A stretch of DNA of 64,000 nt from Aestuariivirga sp. (GTDB taxonomy: Bacteria > Pseudomonadota > Alphaproteobacteria > Rhizobiales > Aestuariivirgaceae): the NCBI RefSeq assembly GCF_020252395.1, contig NZ_JADCDB010000021.1, positions 95,076 to 159,075 of the forward strand. Reading direction: 5' to 3'. Position 1 is the stretch's first letter; the number at the start of each line of letters is the position of its first letter. Shown here in pieces: positions 17,984 through 27,148 of the stretch. A model generated the notes under the pieces. It was given only the letters and a program-made list of their open reading frames with translations, ran no database searches and was not told the DNA's origin. A program made the position numbers and the translations under genes.

Positions 17984-20269
17984 ATGCGCATTCTGTGTCT
18001 CGGCGGCGGCCCCGCCGGCCTTTATTTCGCGATCTCGATGAAGCTGCGCGACCCGGCGCATCAGGTGACGGTGCTGGAGCGGAACCGCGCCAATGACACT
18101 TTCGGCTGGGGCGTCGTCCTCTCCGACGATGCCCTCTCCCGCATGCAGAAGAACGACCCCAAGAGCACCGGCGCCATCCGCAGCCATTTCGCCTATTGGG
18201 ATGACATCGCGGTGGTGCACAACGGCCAGCGCACCGTCTCCGGCGGCCACGGCTTCGCCGGCATTGGCCGCAAGCAGATGCTGATCCTGCTGCAGGCGCG
18301 GGCCCGCGAGCTGGGCGTCGACCTGCAATTCCAGACCGAGTTCAAGTCGGCGGCGGAATACGCCAAGGACCATGACCTGGTGGTCGCCTGCGACGGCATC
18401 AACTCGCTGGTGCGCACGGAATTCGCCGAGGTGTTCAAGCCCGATATCGACATGCGGCTGTGCAAGTTCATCTGGCTCGGCACGCACCAGAAATTCGACG
18501 ATGCTTTCACCTTCATCTTCGAGCAAACCGCGCACGGCTGGGTCTGGGCGCATGTCTACCAGTTCGATGCCGATACCGCGACCTTCATCGTCGAATGCCT
18601 GCCCGGGACGTGGAGCCGCTGGGGCTTCGCGGAGATGTCGAAGGAAGAGACCGTCGCCACCTGCGAGACGATCTTCGCCAAGCACTTAGGCGGCCATGCG
18701 CTGATGTCGAATGCCGCGCACCTGCGCGGTTCCGCGGTGTGGATGCAGTTCCCGCGCGTTATCTGCGAGCGCTGGTATCACAACAATGTCGTGCTGATGG
18801 GCGATGCGGCGGCGACGGGGCATTTCTCCATCGGCTCCGGATCGCGTCTCGCCTTCGACAGCGCGATTGCGCTGGCGGACTACCTGCACTCGGAACCCAC
18901 GATGGAGCAGGCCTTCCAGCGCTATCAGGACGAGCGGCGCGTCGAGGTGCTGCGCTTGCAGTCCGCCGCGCGCAACAGCCTCGAATGGTTCGAGCAGGTG
19001 GAGCGCTACCTCGATCTGCCGCCCTTGCAATTCGCCTATTCGCTGCTGACGCGAAGCCAGCGCATCAGCCACGAGAACCTGCGCCTGCGCGACCCGCAGT
19101 GGCTGCGCGCGGCGGAGGACTGGTTCCAGGAACAGGCCGGTGGTAGCAAGGGCCGTGCGCCGATGTTCGCGCCCTTCCGGCTGCGCAACATGCAGCTCAA
19201 GAACCGCCTCGTCGTCTCGCCCATGGCGCAATACAAGGCCGTGGATGGCTGCCCCACCGACTGGCACTTCGTGCATTACGCCGAGCGCGCCAAGGGCGGC
19301 GCCGGTCTGGTCTATACCGAGATGGCCTGCGTGTCGCCTGAGGGCCGCATCACGCCCGGCTGCCCCGGGCTTTATGCGCCGGAGCATGAGGCGCAGTGGT
19401 CGCGTCTCGCCGATTTCGTGCATGCCGAGACCACGGCGAAGATCTGCTGCCAGATCGGCCATGCGGGCCGCAAGGCCTCGGTGCAGGCGCCGTGGGAGGA
19501 TGACGAGATGCCGCTGGTGACGGGCGGCTGGGAGACGATCGCCCCGTCCGCCATCGCCTGGTCGCCGAAACACAAGGCGCCGCGCGAGATGACGCGCGCC
19601 GACATGGATAAGGTGACGGCGCAGTTCGTGGCGGCGACAGAAATGGCGAAGCGCGCGGGCTTCGACATGGTGGAACTCCACGCCGCACACGGCTACCTGA
19701 TCTCAAGCTTCATCTCGCCCACGTCGAACCGCCGCACGGATGAATATGGCGGCAGCCTCGAGAACCGCATGCGCTGGCCGCTCGAGGTGTTCCGCGCCAT
19801 GCGCAAGGCGTGGGGCGAGGCTAGCCCCATGTCGGTGCGCATCTCCGCCAATGACTGGGTGGGGGCCGACGGCATCACGCCGGGCGATGCCGTGGAGGTG
19901 GCCAAGCTGTTCCACGCGGCGGGGGCGGACATCATCGATGTTTCCGCCGGCCAGACCAGCATCGCGGCAAAGCCCGTCTATGGCCGCATGTTCCAGACGC
20001 CGTTCAGCGACCGCATCCGCAACGAGGCTGACATTGCCACCATGGCGGTGGGCAACATCACCGAGGCCGACCAGGTGAACTCCATCCTGCTCGCTGGCCG
20101 CGCCGATCTCGTCTGCCTCGCCCGCCCGCATCTGGCGGACCCCTACTGGACGCTGCATGCGGCGGTTCAGATGGGGGACGAGGCGAGCGAGTGGCCAGCC
20201 CCCTATCGCGCCGGGCGCGACCAGGCCTTCCGCCTGCGCGGGAAATCTGCTGAGGCGATCCGCGTATGA
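17984..20269 (+). CDS. Bifunctional 2-aminobenzoyl-CoA (or salicylyl-CoA) monooxygenase/reductase
   Basis: A 761-residue two-domain flavoprotein. Residues 1-380 are a FAD-dependent aromatic hydroxylase ([16 protein letters not shown] near the start; [14 protein letters not shown] near 275). Residues from about 390 are an Old-Yellow-Enzyme-type NAD(P)H:flavin oxidoreductase ([45 protein letters not shown]). This fusion is the hallmark of 2-aminobenzoyl-CoA monooxygenase/reductase and the related salicylyl-CoA 5-hydroxylase: it hydroxylates and dearomatises an ortho-substituted benzoyl-CoA. The start at 17984 follows GGGAG. It leads an operon with MarR, enoyl-CoA hydratase, acyl-CoA dehydrogenase and RidA. 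Confidence 0.92.
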   Translation: MRILCLGGGPAGLYFAISMKLRDPAHQVTVLERNRANDTFGWGVVLSDDALSRMQKNDPKSTGAIRSHFAYWDDIAVVHNGQRTVSGGHGFAGIGRKQMLILLQARARELGVDLQFQTEFKSAAEYAKDHDLVVACDGINSLVRTEFAEVFKPDIDMRLCKFIWLGTHQKFDDAFTFIFEQTAHGWVWAHVYQFDADTATFIVECLPGTWSRWGFAEMSKEETVATCETIFAKHLGGHALMSNAAHLRGSAVWMQFPRVICERWYHNNVVLMGDAAATGHFSIGSGSRLAFDSAIALADYLHSEPTMEQAFQRYQDERRVEVLRLQSAARNSLEWFEQVERYLDLPPLQFAYSLLTRSQRISHENLRLRDPQWLRAAEDWFQEQAGGSKGRAPMFAPFRLRNMQLKNRLVVSPMAQYKAVDGCPTDWHFVHYAERAKGGAGLVYTEMACVSPEGRITPGCPGLYAPEHEAQWSRLADFVHAETTAKICCQIGHAGRKASVQAPWEDDEMPLVTGGWETIAPSAIAWSPKHKAPREMTRADMDKVTAQFVAATEMAKRAGFDMVELHAAHGYLISSFISPTSNRRTDEYGGSLENRMRWPLEVFRAMRKAWGEASPMSVRISANDWVGADGITPGDAVEVAKLFHAAGADIIDVSAGQTSIAAKPVYGRMFQTPFSDRIRNEADIATMAVGNITEADQVNSILLAGRADLVCLARPHLADPYWTLHAAVQMGDEASEWPAPYRAGRDQAFRLRGKSAEAIRV

Positions 20270-20721
20270 ACGCACCCGATACGGATCCGCTCTCCAAGCG
20301 CCGCCTGAAGATGTGGATCAGGCTCTTGGGCGTCGCACGCGCCGCAGAGAGCAGCCTTCGCGAATATCTCCGCGTCGAGCACGGCACCACGCTGCCGCGC
20401 TTCGACGTGATGGCGGCCCTTTATCGCCGCCGCGACGGCGCCACCATGTCGGAGCTGAGCCGCATGCTGCTTGTCTCCAACGGCAATGCCACGGCGGTGG
20501 TGGACCGGCTGGAGAAGGACGGGCTGGTGCGCCGCACGGCCTCCGAAACCGACCGCCGCACCGTCCATGTGGCGCTGACACCCGAAGGCCTGCGCCAGTT
20601 CGAGCGGCTCGCGGCGGACCACGAGCGCGAGATCAACACGCTGTTTGCCGGCCTGAGCGACAGTGACGTCGAGCAGGTCACCGCGCTGCTGAAGCGCATG
20701 AGCAAGGGAGACAAGCCATGA
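20266..20721 (+). CDS. MarR-family transcriptional regulator
   Basis: A 151-residue winged-helix regulator: the recognition region is [30 protein letters not shown] (read in two parts: [15 protein letters not shown] and [13 protein letters not shown]), followed by the wing [20 protein letters not shown]. It overlaps the monooxygenase stop (ATGA) and its own stop overlaps the next gene (ATGA), so it is embedded in the catabolic operon. Such MarR proteins typically repress until the aryl-CoA or acid effector binds; the palindrome at 17899-17929 is the likely target. Confidence 0.9.
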   Translation: MNAPDTDPLSKRRLKMWIRLLGVARAAESSLREYLRVEHGTTLPRFDVMAALYRRRDGATMSELSRMLLVSNGNATAVVDRLEKDGLVRRTASETDRRTVHVALTPEGLRQFERLAADHEREINTLFAGLSDSDVEQVTALLKRMSKGDKP

Positions 20722-21530
20722 CGACGCTTGCCGCTTATCAGCCGCAGCATTTCCTGTGGGAGGTGACGGATCGCGTCGCCACCATCCGCCTCAACCGCCC
20801 GGACCGCAAGAACCCGCTCACCTTCGAAAGCTATGCCGAGCTGCGCGATACCTTCCGCAGCCTCGCCTCTGCCGAGGACGTGGACGTCGTGGTTTTCGCC
20901 TCCAATGGCGGCAACTTCTGTTCCGGCGGCGACGTGCATGACATTATCGGGCCGCTGATCGGCCTCGACATGAAGGGCCTGCTCGCCTTCACGCGTATGA
21001 CGGGTGATCTGGTCAAGGCGATGATCTCCTGCGGCAAGCCGATCATCGCAGCGGTTGATGGCGTGTGCGTGGGCGCGGGCGCCATCGTCGCCATGGCCTC
21101 CGACCTGCGCCTTGCGACGCCGGAGGCCAAGGCGGCCTTCCTCTTCACCCGCGTGGGCCTTGCCGGCTGCGACATGGGCGCCTGCGCCATTCTCCCGCGC
21201 ATCATCGGCCAGGGCCGCGCCGCGGAACTGCTCTATACCGGCCGCGTGATGACGGCGGCGGAGGGCGAGCGCTGGGGCTTCTGGAACGCGCTGCATGATG
21301 CGGCGTCACTGGAGGCGGAAGCAATGAAGCTCGCGCGCGCCATCGCCGCGGGCCCCACCTTCGCGCATGGCATGACCAAGACGCAGCTGAACCAGGAATG
21401 GAACATGGGGCTGGAACAGGCGATCGAGGCGGAGGCCCAGGCGCAGGCCATCTGCATGCAGACGAAGGATTTCGGGCGCGCCTACCGGGCTTTCGTGGCC
21501 AGGCAGAAACCCGTGTTCGAGGGGAACTGA
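20718..21530 (+). CDS. Enoyl-CoA hydratase/isomerase family protein
   Basis: A 270-residue crotonase-family protein ([53 protein letters not shown]). The expected catalytic Glu in the second motif is replaced around AGCDMG, so it may be a hydrolase or ring-opening member rather than a plain hydratase. Position between MarR and the acyl-CoA dehydrogenase in the monooxygenase operon suggests it handles the alicyclic CoA intermediate after dearomatisation, for example by hydrolytic ring opening. Confidence 0.88.
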   Translation: MTTLAAYQPQHFLWEVTDRVATIRLNRPDRKNPLTFESYAELRDTFRSLASAEDVDVVVFASNGGNFCSGGDVHDIIGPLIGLDMKGLLAFTRMTGDLVKAMISCGKPIIAAVDGVCVGAGAIVAMASDLRLATPEAKAAFLFTRVGLAGCDMGACAILPRIIGQGRAAELLYTGRVMTAAEGERWGFWNALHDAASLEAEAMKLARAIAAGPTFAHGMTKTQLNQEWNMGLEQAIEAEAQAQAICMQTKDFGRAYRAFVARQKPVFEGN

Positions 21531-21531
21531 C

Positions 21532-22671
21532 ATGGGTGACACCAGCTATCTCGACTGGCCCTTCTTCGAGCCGCGCCACCGGGCTCTGGCGGTGGAGCTC
21601 CATGGCTGGTGCAAGGAACACCTGACGGGACATCATGCCGATGTGGATGCAGCCTGCCGCTCGCATGTGAGGAAGCTCGGCGCTTCGGGCTGGCTCAAAT
21701 ACACGGGCGCTGGCGATGGCGAAAAGCTCGACGTGCGCACGCTGTGCCTGATCCGCGAGATCATCGCGCAATATGACGGGCTCGCTGAATTCTCATTCGC
21801 CATGCAGGGCCTCGGCATGGGAGCGGTGACGCTGTTCGGCACGCCCGAGCAGAAGCAGTGGCTGGCCCGCACGCGCAGCGGCGAAGCCATCGCCGGCTTC
21901 GCCATCACCGAGCCCGAAGCGGGCTCCGATGCGGCGGCAACGAAGATGACGGCCACCCGCGTGCAGGGCGGCTTCGTGCTGAACGGCGAGAAGACCTATA
22001 TTTCCAACGGCGGCATCGCCGATGTCTATGCCGTCTTCGCCCGCACCGGCGAGGCGCCCGGCGCCAAGGGGCTCTCGGCGTTTCTGGTGCCCGCCGACAC
22101 GAAGGGCCTCACGGTGGCCGGGCGCATCGACGTGATGGCGCCGCATCCCCTCGCCCTGCTGAACTTCGAAAATGTCGAAATCCCCGAGGGCGCGCTCATC
22201 GGCAAGCCGGGGGATGGATTCAAGATCGCCATGTCGGTGCTCGACGTCTTCCGCTCCACCGTGGGCGCCGCCGCTGTCGGCTTCGCGCGCCGCGCGCTGG
22301 ATGAAACGCTGGCGCGGGTGAAGGCGCGCAAGGTGGGTGGGGCACCACTCGCCGAGCTTCAGATGGTGCAGGGCCACATTGCCGACATGGCGCTCGACAT
22401 CGATGCCTCGGCATTGCTCGTCTACCGCGCCGCCTGGACCAAAGACATGGGGCAACCGCGCATCACGCGCGAGGCCTCCATGGCCAAGCTCAATGCGACG
22501 GAGGCCGCTCAGCGCGTCATCGACATGGCGGTGCAGCTCCATGGTGGCGATGGCGTGAAGCACGGCGCCGTGGTCGAGCGTCTCTACCGTGAAATCCGCG
22601 CGTTGCGCATCTATGAGGGGGCGAGCGACGTGCAGCGCGTGATCATCGCCCGCGCCGTGCTGGGAGGCTGA
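21532..22671 (+). CDS. Acyl-CoA dehydrogenase
   Basis: A 379-residue flavoprotein of the acyl-CoA dehydrogenase family. Family signatures: GFAITEPEAGSDAAATKM (about residue 120), the FAD segment QLHGGDGVKHGAVVERLYREI and the catalytic-Glu region IYEGASDVQR near the C-terminus. It begins one base after the preceding stop, and the RidA gene starts two bases after its own. In the pathway it would oxidise the saturated or partly reduced ring-derived CoA ester. Confidence 0.92.
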   Translation: MGDTSYLDWPFFEPRHRALAVELHGWCKEHLTGHHADVDAACRSHVRKLGASGWLKYTGAGDGEKLDVRTLCLIREIIAQYDGLAEFSFAMQGLGMGAVTLFGTPEQKQWLARTRSGEAIAGFAITEPEAGSDAAATKMTATRVQGGFVLNGEKTYISNGGIADVYAVFARTGEAPGAKGLSAFLVPADTKGLTVAGRIDVMAPHPLALLNFENVEIPEGALIGKPGDGFKIAMSVLDVFRSTVGAAAVGFARRALDETLARVKARKVGGAPLAELQMVQGHIADMALDIDASALLVYRAAWTKDMGQPRITREASMAKLNATEAAQRVIDMAVQLHGGDGVKHGAVVERLYREIRALRIYEGASDVQRVIIARAVLGG

Positions 22672-22673
22672 GC

Positions 22674-23084
22674 ATGACCGGATCGCCGCATGAATTCCTC
22701 CACCCGCGCGACTGGAAGCCGGCGCTGGGCTATGCCAATGGTGTCGCCGCCTCGGGCCGCATGATCTTCTGCGGCGGCCTCATCGGCTGGAATGCCCAGC
22801 AGGAATTCGAGTCCGACGACTTCATCGACCAGGTGGCGCAGACGCTGAGGAACATCGTGGCAGTCTTGGCGGAGGCGGGCGCCGGGCCGGAGCACATCGT
22901 GCGACTCACCTGGTATGTGACCGACAAGCAGGAATATCTGGCGCGGCTGAAGGAGCTGGGCCGCGTCTACCGCGAGATCATCGGCAAGCACTTCCCCGCC
23001 ATGGCGCTGGTGCAGGTGGCGGCGCTCGTCGAGGACCGCGCCAAGGTGGAGATCGAGGCAACGGCGGTGGTCCCGCAGGCCTAG
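22674..23084 (+). CDS. RidA (YjgF/YER057c/UK114)-family protein
   Basis: A 136-residue RidA-family protein that ends the operon. Canonical RidA uses an Arg in a P-A-R-S context to deaminate enamines/imines; here the segment reads FPAMALVQVAAL, with Met in that place, so it belongs to a divergent subfamily. In a pathway starting from a 2-amino aryl-CoA, an enamine-handling protein makes sense, since the ring nitrogen must leave as ammonia. That points to 2-aminobenzoyl-CoA rather than salicylyl-CoA as substrate, as an inference only. Confidence 0.85.
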   Translation: MTGSPHEFLHPRDWKPALGYANGVAASGRMIFCGGLIGWNAQQEFESDDFIDQVAQTLRNIVAVLAEAGAGPEHIVRLTWYVTDKQEYLARLKELGRVYREIIGKHFPAMALVQVAALVEDRAKVEIEATAVVPQA

Positions 23085-23307
23085 CCGCATGTTCCGATGA
23101 GATGGAATCATCTCATCGGAACATGCGCCAGATCAAAAGCTTGAGCATGATCTTATCGCAAAAGTGGTTCCACTTTTGCGGATCATGCTCTAGAGCATCG
23201 TGCGAGCAAGTGGAATCGCTTGCGAAGCGAAAGATGCTCCAGAGTCAAAAGCTGGCGCAACTTTACGCCCTCAAGTGCGAATGCACTTGAGGGCCCGTTG
23301 CGCTAGC
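23085..23307. repeat. Cluster of four stem-loops between convergent genes (dispersed repeat plus terminator)
   Basis: The gap between ridA and the convergent thioesterase gene is almost entirely palindromic. Stem A: 17 bp perfect (23087-23103 with 23110-23126). Stem B: GAGCATGATC (23143-23152) and GATCATGCTC (23181-23190) enclosing CGCAAAAGTGG/CCACTTTTGCG. Stem C: GAGCATC to GATGCTC (23193-23239). Stem D: GCCCTCAAGTGC/GCACTTGAGGGC (23267-23294) inside GCGCAAC/GTTGCGC, which reaches into the thioesterase stop codon and likely terminates both strands. The GAGCATGATC element is a known kind of dispersed rhizobial repeat. Confidence 0.75.
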
Positions 23308-23755
23308 CGCGCTTCACCGGCTGGTGCGGATTGGCGTCTTCGTCCTTCGGCAGAAAGCTCATCAGCTTGGCGCGCACATCGTCGGGCCAGCTCATCGACG
23401 TGTGCTTGTCCAGCCAGCTGGCGGCCAGAACCTGATTGACCGTCCAACGCAATTCATCGCCGCACCAGATTTCATGGTCGAGCGCCACCGAGGAGCGGCC
23501 CACCTTTTTCACCGTGACGCGGAAGGTGAGCTTGTCGCCGAAGAAGGAGGGCTTGGAGAAATTGCAGGTGAGGTGCACCGTGGGCGTGCCCCAGCGCTCC
23601 TTCCAGATGATCTCGTGCCAGGGATAGCCGATCCAGGTCCAGAACTCCTCCACCACGCCGTTGAGCAGGTTGAGATAGGACGGGTAATAGGCGGTGCCCG
23701 AGATATCGCAGTCGCCGAAGCGGAGCATGCGGTCGGTGGTGAAGCTGACAGCCAT
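23303..23755 (-). CDS. Hot-dog acyl-CoA thioesterase (4-hydroxybenzoyl-CoA thioesterase-like)
   Basis: A 150-residue hot-dog protein starting at 23755. The N-terminal FGDCDISGTAYYPSYLNLL contains Asp17, the same position as the catalytic Asp of Pseudomonas 4-hydroxybenzoyl-CoA thioesterase. The rest (GTPTVHLTCNFSKPSFFGD, VALDHEIWCGDELRW) fits that subfamily. In an aryl-CoA cluster it probably salvages CoA from stalled aryl-CoA esters or releases an acid product. Confidence 0.86.
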   Translation of the reverse strand: MAVSFTTDRMLRFGDCDISGTAYYPSYLNLLNGVVEEFWTWIGYPWHEIIWKERWGTPTVHLTCNFSKPSFFGDKLTFRVTVKKVGRSSVALDHEIWCGDELRWTVNQVLAASWLDKHTSMSWPDDVRAKLMSFLPKDEDANPHQPVKRG

Positions 23756-23834
23756 GGCGGGGTCCCGAATGTGAAGAGCCGGGCATGCTGCCATGCCCAG
23801 CCCGACTGTAACATGGGCTATCGTAAACGCCAGC

Positions 23835-24425
23835 TTACTTGGCCGGGTCCTTCGGCGACCACAGCACCGGGCCACCGTCTTTCTCATAGGCCATACCGCT
23901 GGGATAGGTGATGGCCTCGAGCTGCAGGCCCCAGGGCGACTGGAAATAAAGGATGGCCTGTCCGGCGGCGGGCCCCTGGTCCACCGGCAGCGGACCCAGA
24001 CGCGTGGCGACACCCTTCTCGTCGAGGAAGGCCTTCGCCGCCTTGATGTCATCGACATAGAAGGCGATGTGGAAGGCGCCGATGTCGCTGTTCTTCTGGT
24101 TCAGCGTGCGCTGGTCTGGCGCCTTGTACTTGAACAGCTCGATGTTGGAGCCGAAGCCGCAGCGCATCATGGTGATCTGCTCGATGACGGCCTTGGAGTC
24201 GACGCCCAAGAGGTCGGTCATGAAGGTGCCCTTGTCATCGGCGAAGGGGCCGAAGGACATGGCCTTCTGGCAGCCGAGGATGTCGCTGAAGAAAGTGACG
24301 GCCTGGTCCATGTCAGGCACGGTGATGCCGGTGTGGTCATGCCCGCGCATGCCGGGCATGGCAGCGTGGGCGGCAGAGAGGCTCAGCAGCAGCGCAGAGG
24401 CTGCCAGCAGGGCGCGCTTCATCAT
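23835..24425 (-). CDS. VOC (glyoxalase/dioxygenase fold) protein with signal peptide
   Basis: A 196-residue protein from ATG 24425 (GGAGG upstream) with a clear Sec signal peptide (MMKRALLAASALLLSLSAAHA). The mature part has two beta-alpha-beta-beta-beta modules with candidate metal ligands: His in HDHTGITVPDMDQAVTFF, His in IGAFHIAFYVDDI and Glu in LQLEAITYP. VOC enzymes include extradiol dioxygenases and glyoxalases, usually cytosolic; export to the periplasm is unusual. It is divergent from the flavoprotein gene at 24634. Function unknown. Confidence 0.8.
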   Translation of the reverse strand: MMKRALLAASALLLSLSAAHAAMPGMRGHDHTGITVPDMDQAVTFFSDILGCQKAMSFGPFADDKGTFMTDLLGVDSKAVIEQITMMRCGFGSNIELFKYKAPDQRTLNQKNSDIGAFHIAFYVDDIKAAKAFLDEKGVATRLGPLPVDQGPAAGQAILYFQSPWGLQLEAITYPSGMAYEKDGGPVLWSPKDPAK

Positions 24426-24633
24426 GGGTGGTTCCTCCAATCGGTGGCCGGCCGGCTTATCTGCAGGCTCGCCGGCAATTCGGACACAAAACATCCATTT
24501 GCACAAGATTGATTCTGCAATAACCTGAATTATGTGCAGTGCAATATGGCGTTTCCATGCACTTGCACGAAATTTCGGATTGACCCTCCAGGCCCGCTGT
24601 TGGAAGCTTCGCGCAAAGGACGGAGCATCCGGC

Positions 24634-26214
24634 ATGGCGACTTCCACATTCGATGCGGCGATCATCGGCGCGGGCCATAATGGGCTGTCCGCCGCGATCC
24701 ACCTCGCCAAGCGCGGATGGCATGTCGGCGTCTTCGAGGCGAAGGCGGAGGCCGGCGGTGCGGTGAAGACGCGTGAGGTGACGCTGCCCGGTTTCCGGCA
24801 CGACCTCGCCGCCATGAATCTCTCGATGTTTGCGGGCTCGCCCTTCCTGCGCGAGCATGGCGAGGGGCTTGGCCGCCACGGCCTCGCCTTTGCGCCTGCC
24901 GCGCATTGCTTCGCCTCGGTATTCCCGGACCGCACATGGTTCGGCGTGTCGAAGGACGCTCGCCTCACCATGGCGCGGCTCAATGCGCTGGACCCGGGCG
25001 ATGCGGAGGCCTGGGACGCGATGATGCAGCGCTTCGGCAAGGACGCGCCGCATATCTTCGGGCTGCTCGGCAATGTCATGCCCTCCTGGGCCATGGCAAA
25101 GCTGATCTACAAGGCCTGGCGCGAGAACGGCACGGCCTGGACGCTGGACATGCTGCGCTTCCTCACCATGTCAACGCGCAGCTGGGCCGACATGCATTTC
25201 CGCAATGACAAGGTGAAGGCAACGCTCGCCGCCTGGGGCCTGCATCTCGACTTTCCGCCGGATGTTTCGGGCGGTGCGCTGTTTCCCTATCTCGAGTCGA
25301 TGACCAACCAGGCCTTCGGCATGGCGATCGGCCAAGGCGGAGCCGGCATGATGATCCGTGCGCTGACGGGTTATCTGAAGGAGCTGGGTGGCGAGCTTCA
25401 CCTCGATGCGCCGGTGGCGGAGGTCATCCAATCCGCCGGCAGCGCCAGCGGCATCAGGCTCGCCAATGGCCGGACCATCACGGCGCGCCGGGCGGTGATT
25501 GCCAATGTCACGCCGCACGTGCTGTTCGGCAAGCTGCTGCCCAATGGCACGGGCAAGCCTGCGGTGGACGCCAAGTTCAAGGCCTTCCGCCCCGGTCCCG
25601 GCACCATGATGGTGCACCTCGCCATGGACGGGCTGCCGGACTGGGCGGCGGGAGCCGAACTCAAGGACTTCGCCTATGTCCACATCGCGCCCGGCTTCGC
25701 CTACATGAACCGTGCCTATGGGGAGGCGATGGACGGGTTGCTGCCGGAGAAGCCCGTGCTGGTCGTGGGCCAGCCGACCGCTGTCGATAAATCCCGCGCG
25801 CCCGCGGGCAAGCATATCCTCTGGGTCCAGGTGCGCGTGCTGCCGAAGCTCGTGAAGGGCGATGCGGCGGGCCTCATCAAGGGCACGCAGTGGGCCGCAA
25901 TCAAGGAGGCTTACGCCGACCGCGTTGTCTCCATCATCGAGGACTTTGCGCCGGGCACGCGGGCGAAGATCCTCGGCAGTGCGGTGTTCTCACCGGATGA
26001 TCTCGAAGACGAAAATCCCTGCCTCGCTGGCGGCGACAATCTCTCGGGCAGCCACCAGCTGGACCAGAATTTTCTGTTCCGCCCCGTGGCCGGTTACTCG
26101 CGCTACAAGATGCCGCTGGAGCGCCTCTACATGTGCGGCGCCGCCACCTGGCCGGGGGCCGGCACGGGGGCGGGCTCGGGCTATCTGCTGGCCAAGATGC
26201 TGGGCGGCGGCTGA
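24634..26214 (+). CDS. Phytoene-desaturase-like FAD oxidoreductase (COG1233 type)
   Basis: A 526-residue flavoprotein. The dinucleotide-binding motif AAIIGAGHNGLSAAIHLAKRG is close to the N-terminus, followed by a VFEAKAEAGGAVKT segment, and the C-terminal FAD motif is LYMCGAATWPGAGTGAGSGY. COG1233 proteins desaturate or isomerise hydrophobic or conjugated substrates; this one has no carotenoid gene around it. The start at 24634 is 8-10 bases after AAAGGACGGAG. A paralogue sits at 27149, and the two flank a cyclase-family hydrolase, implying consecutive or heteromeric oxidation steps on an aromatic intermediate. Confidence 0.82.
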   Translation: MATSTFDAAIIGAGHNGLSAAIHLAKRGWHVGVFEAKAEAGGAVKTREVTLPGFRHDLAAMNLSMFAGSPFLREHGEGLGRHGLAFAPAAHCFASVFPDRTWFGVSKDARLTMARLNALDPGDAEAWDAMMQRFGKDAPHIFGLLGNVMPSWAMAKLIYKAWRENGTAWTLDMLRFLTMSTRSWADMHFRNDKVKATLAAWGLHLDFPPDVSGGALFPYLESMTNQAFGMAIGQGGAGMMIRALTGYLKELGGELHLDAPVAEVIQSAGSASGIRLANGRTITARRAVIANVTPHVLFGKLLPNGTGKPAVDAKFKAFRPGPGTMMVHLAMDGLPDWAAGAELKDFAYVHIAPGFAYMNRAYGEAMDGLLPEKPVLVVGQPTAVDKSRAPAGKHILWVQVRVLPKLVKGDAAGLIKGTQWAAIKEAYADRVVSIIEDFAPGTRAKILGSAVFSPDDLEDENPCLAGGDNLSGSHQLDQNFLFRPVAGYSRYKMPLERLYMCGAATWPGAGTGAGSGYLLAKMLGGG

Positions 26215-26338
26215 TCTGTGCCCGCGCATGGATCATGTTGTTGCGATTGCGAAAACGCGAGGCCTCGGGCCCGTCCCGATGCTTGCGTTTTCATGGGAAT
26301 GAAATAGCTTCCGGCCATCAACCAACGAGGAAAAGCCC

Positions 26339-27121
26339 ATGTCCAACCCCGTCACCGAACTTGCTTCCGCGCTGCTGTCGGGCCGCGTCGAGGTGGTCGA
26401 TCTCACCGCCGTGCTCGGCCCCGAGACGCCGCTGATCAAGCTGCCGCCGCAGATTGGCCTCAACACGCCGCAGGTCGAAATCCACACCATTTCGCATTAT
26501 GACGACAAGGGTCCCTTCTGGGCCTGGAACTGGCTGAAGCTGGGCGAGCATTCGGGCACGCATTTCGATGCGCCGCAGCACTGGATCACCGGCAAGGACT
26601 ATCCGGATGGCGCCACCGACACGATCCCCGCGCGGAACTTCGTCGGCCCCGTCAACGTCATCGACTGCAGCGCCGAAGTGGCGAAGAACCCCGACTTCCT
26701 CTTGACCGTCGATCACATCAAGGCCTGGGAAGCCAAGCACGGCGAGATCGAGAAGGGCTCCTGGGTCGTGATGCGCACCGACTGGTATAAGCGCAATGGC
26801 AGCGAGAAGGACTTCCTCAACGCCGACGAGACCGGCCCGCACTCGCCGGGGCCGACGGCCGAGGCGATCCAGTACCTGATCGACAAGGGCATCATGGGCT
26901 GGGGCTCCGAGACGGTGGGCACCGATGCGGGCTCCGCTGGCGGCATGACCCCGCCCTTCCCCGCCCATAATCTGATGCACAAGAACAACCGCTACGGCCT
27001 CGCCTCGCTGTGCAACCTTGACAAGCTGCCGGCCAAGGGGGCCGTCATCATTGCCGCACCCTTGAAGATCAAGCATGGCACGGGCAGCCCGCTGCGCGTT
27101 CTGGCGCTGGTGGGCAAGTAA
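26339..27121 (+). CDS. Cyclase-family metal hydrolase (isatin hydrolase/kynurenine formamidase-like)
   Basis: A 260-residue cytosolic member of PF04199. The metal motif is LGEHSGTHFDAPQHWITGKD (HxGTHxDxPxH), preceded by an aromatic-rich FWAWNW segment and followed by ETGPHSPGPTAEA and TVGTDAGSAGG. The aromatic-rich active-site approach and the HW after the metal motif recall isatin hydrolases, which open the lactam ring of isatin; kynurenine formamidase is the other familiar function. Between two flavoproteins and close to indolepyruvate oxidoreductase genes, an indole-derived lactam or formamide substrate is a reasonable guess. GAGGAAAAG serves as Shine-Dalgarno. Confidence 0.83.
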   Translation: MSNPVTELASALLSGRVEVVDLTAVLGPETPLIKLPPQIGLNTPQVEIHTISHYDDKGPFWAWNWLKLGEHSGTHFDAPQHWITGKDYPDGATDTIPARNFVGPVNVIDCSAEVAKNPDFLLTVDHIKAWEAKHGEIEKGSWVVMRTDWYKRNGSEKDFLNADETGPHSPGPTAEAIQYLIDKGIMGWGSETVGTDAGSAGGMTPPFPAHNLMHKNNRYGLASLCNLDKLPAKGAVIIAAPLKIKHGTGSPLRVLALVGK

Positions 27122-27148
27122 GACGCAAGGCAAGAGAAGGAACGCGGC

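Noticed and set aside
17984..20269. Two separate genes (hydroxylase and Old Yellow Enzyme) with a missed stop
   Set aside because: One uninterrupted frame, and the fusion is the known architecture of 2-aminobenzoyl-CoA monooxygenase/reductase.
23085..23307. Possible CRISPR-like array
   Set aside because: The stems differ from each other in sequence and spacing; no identical repeats with unique spacers.
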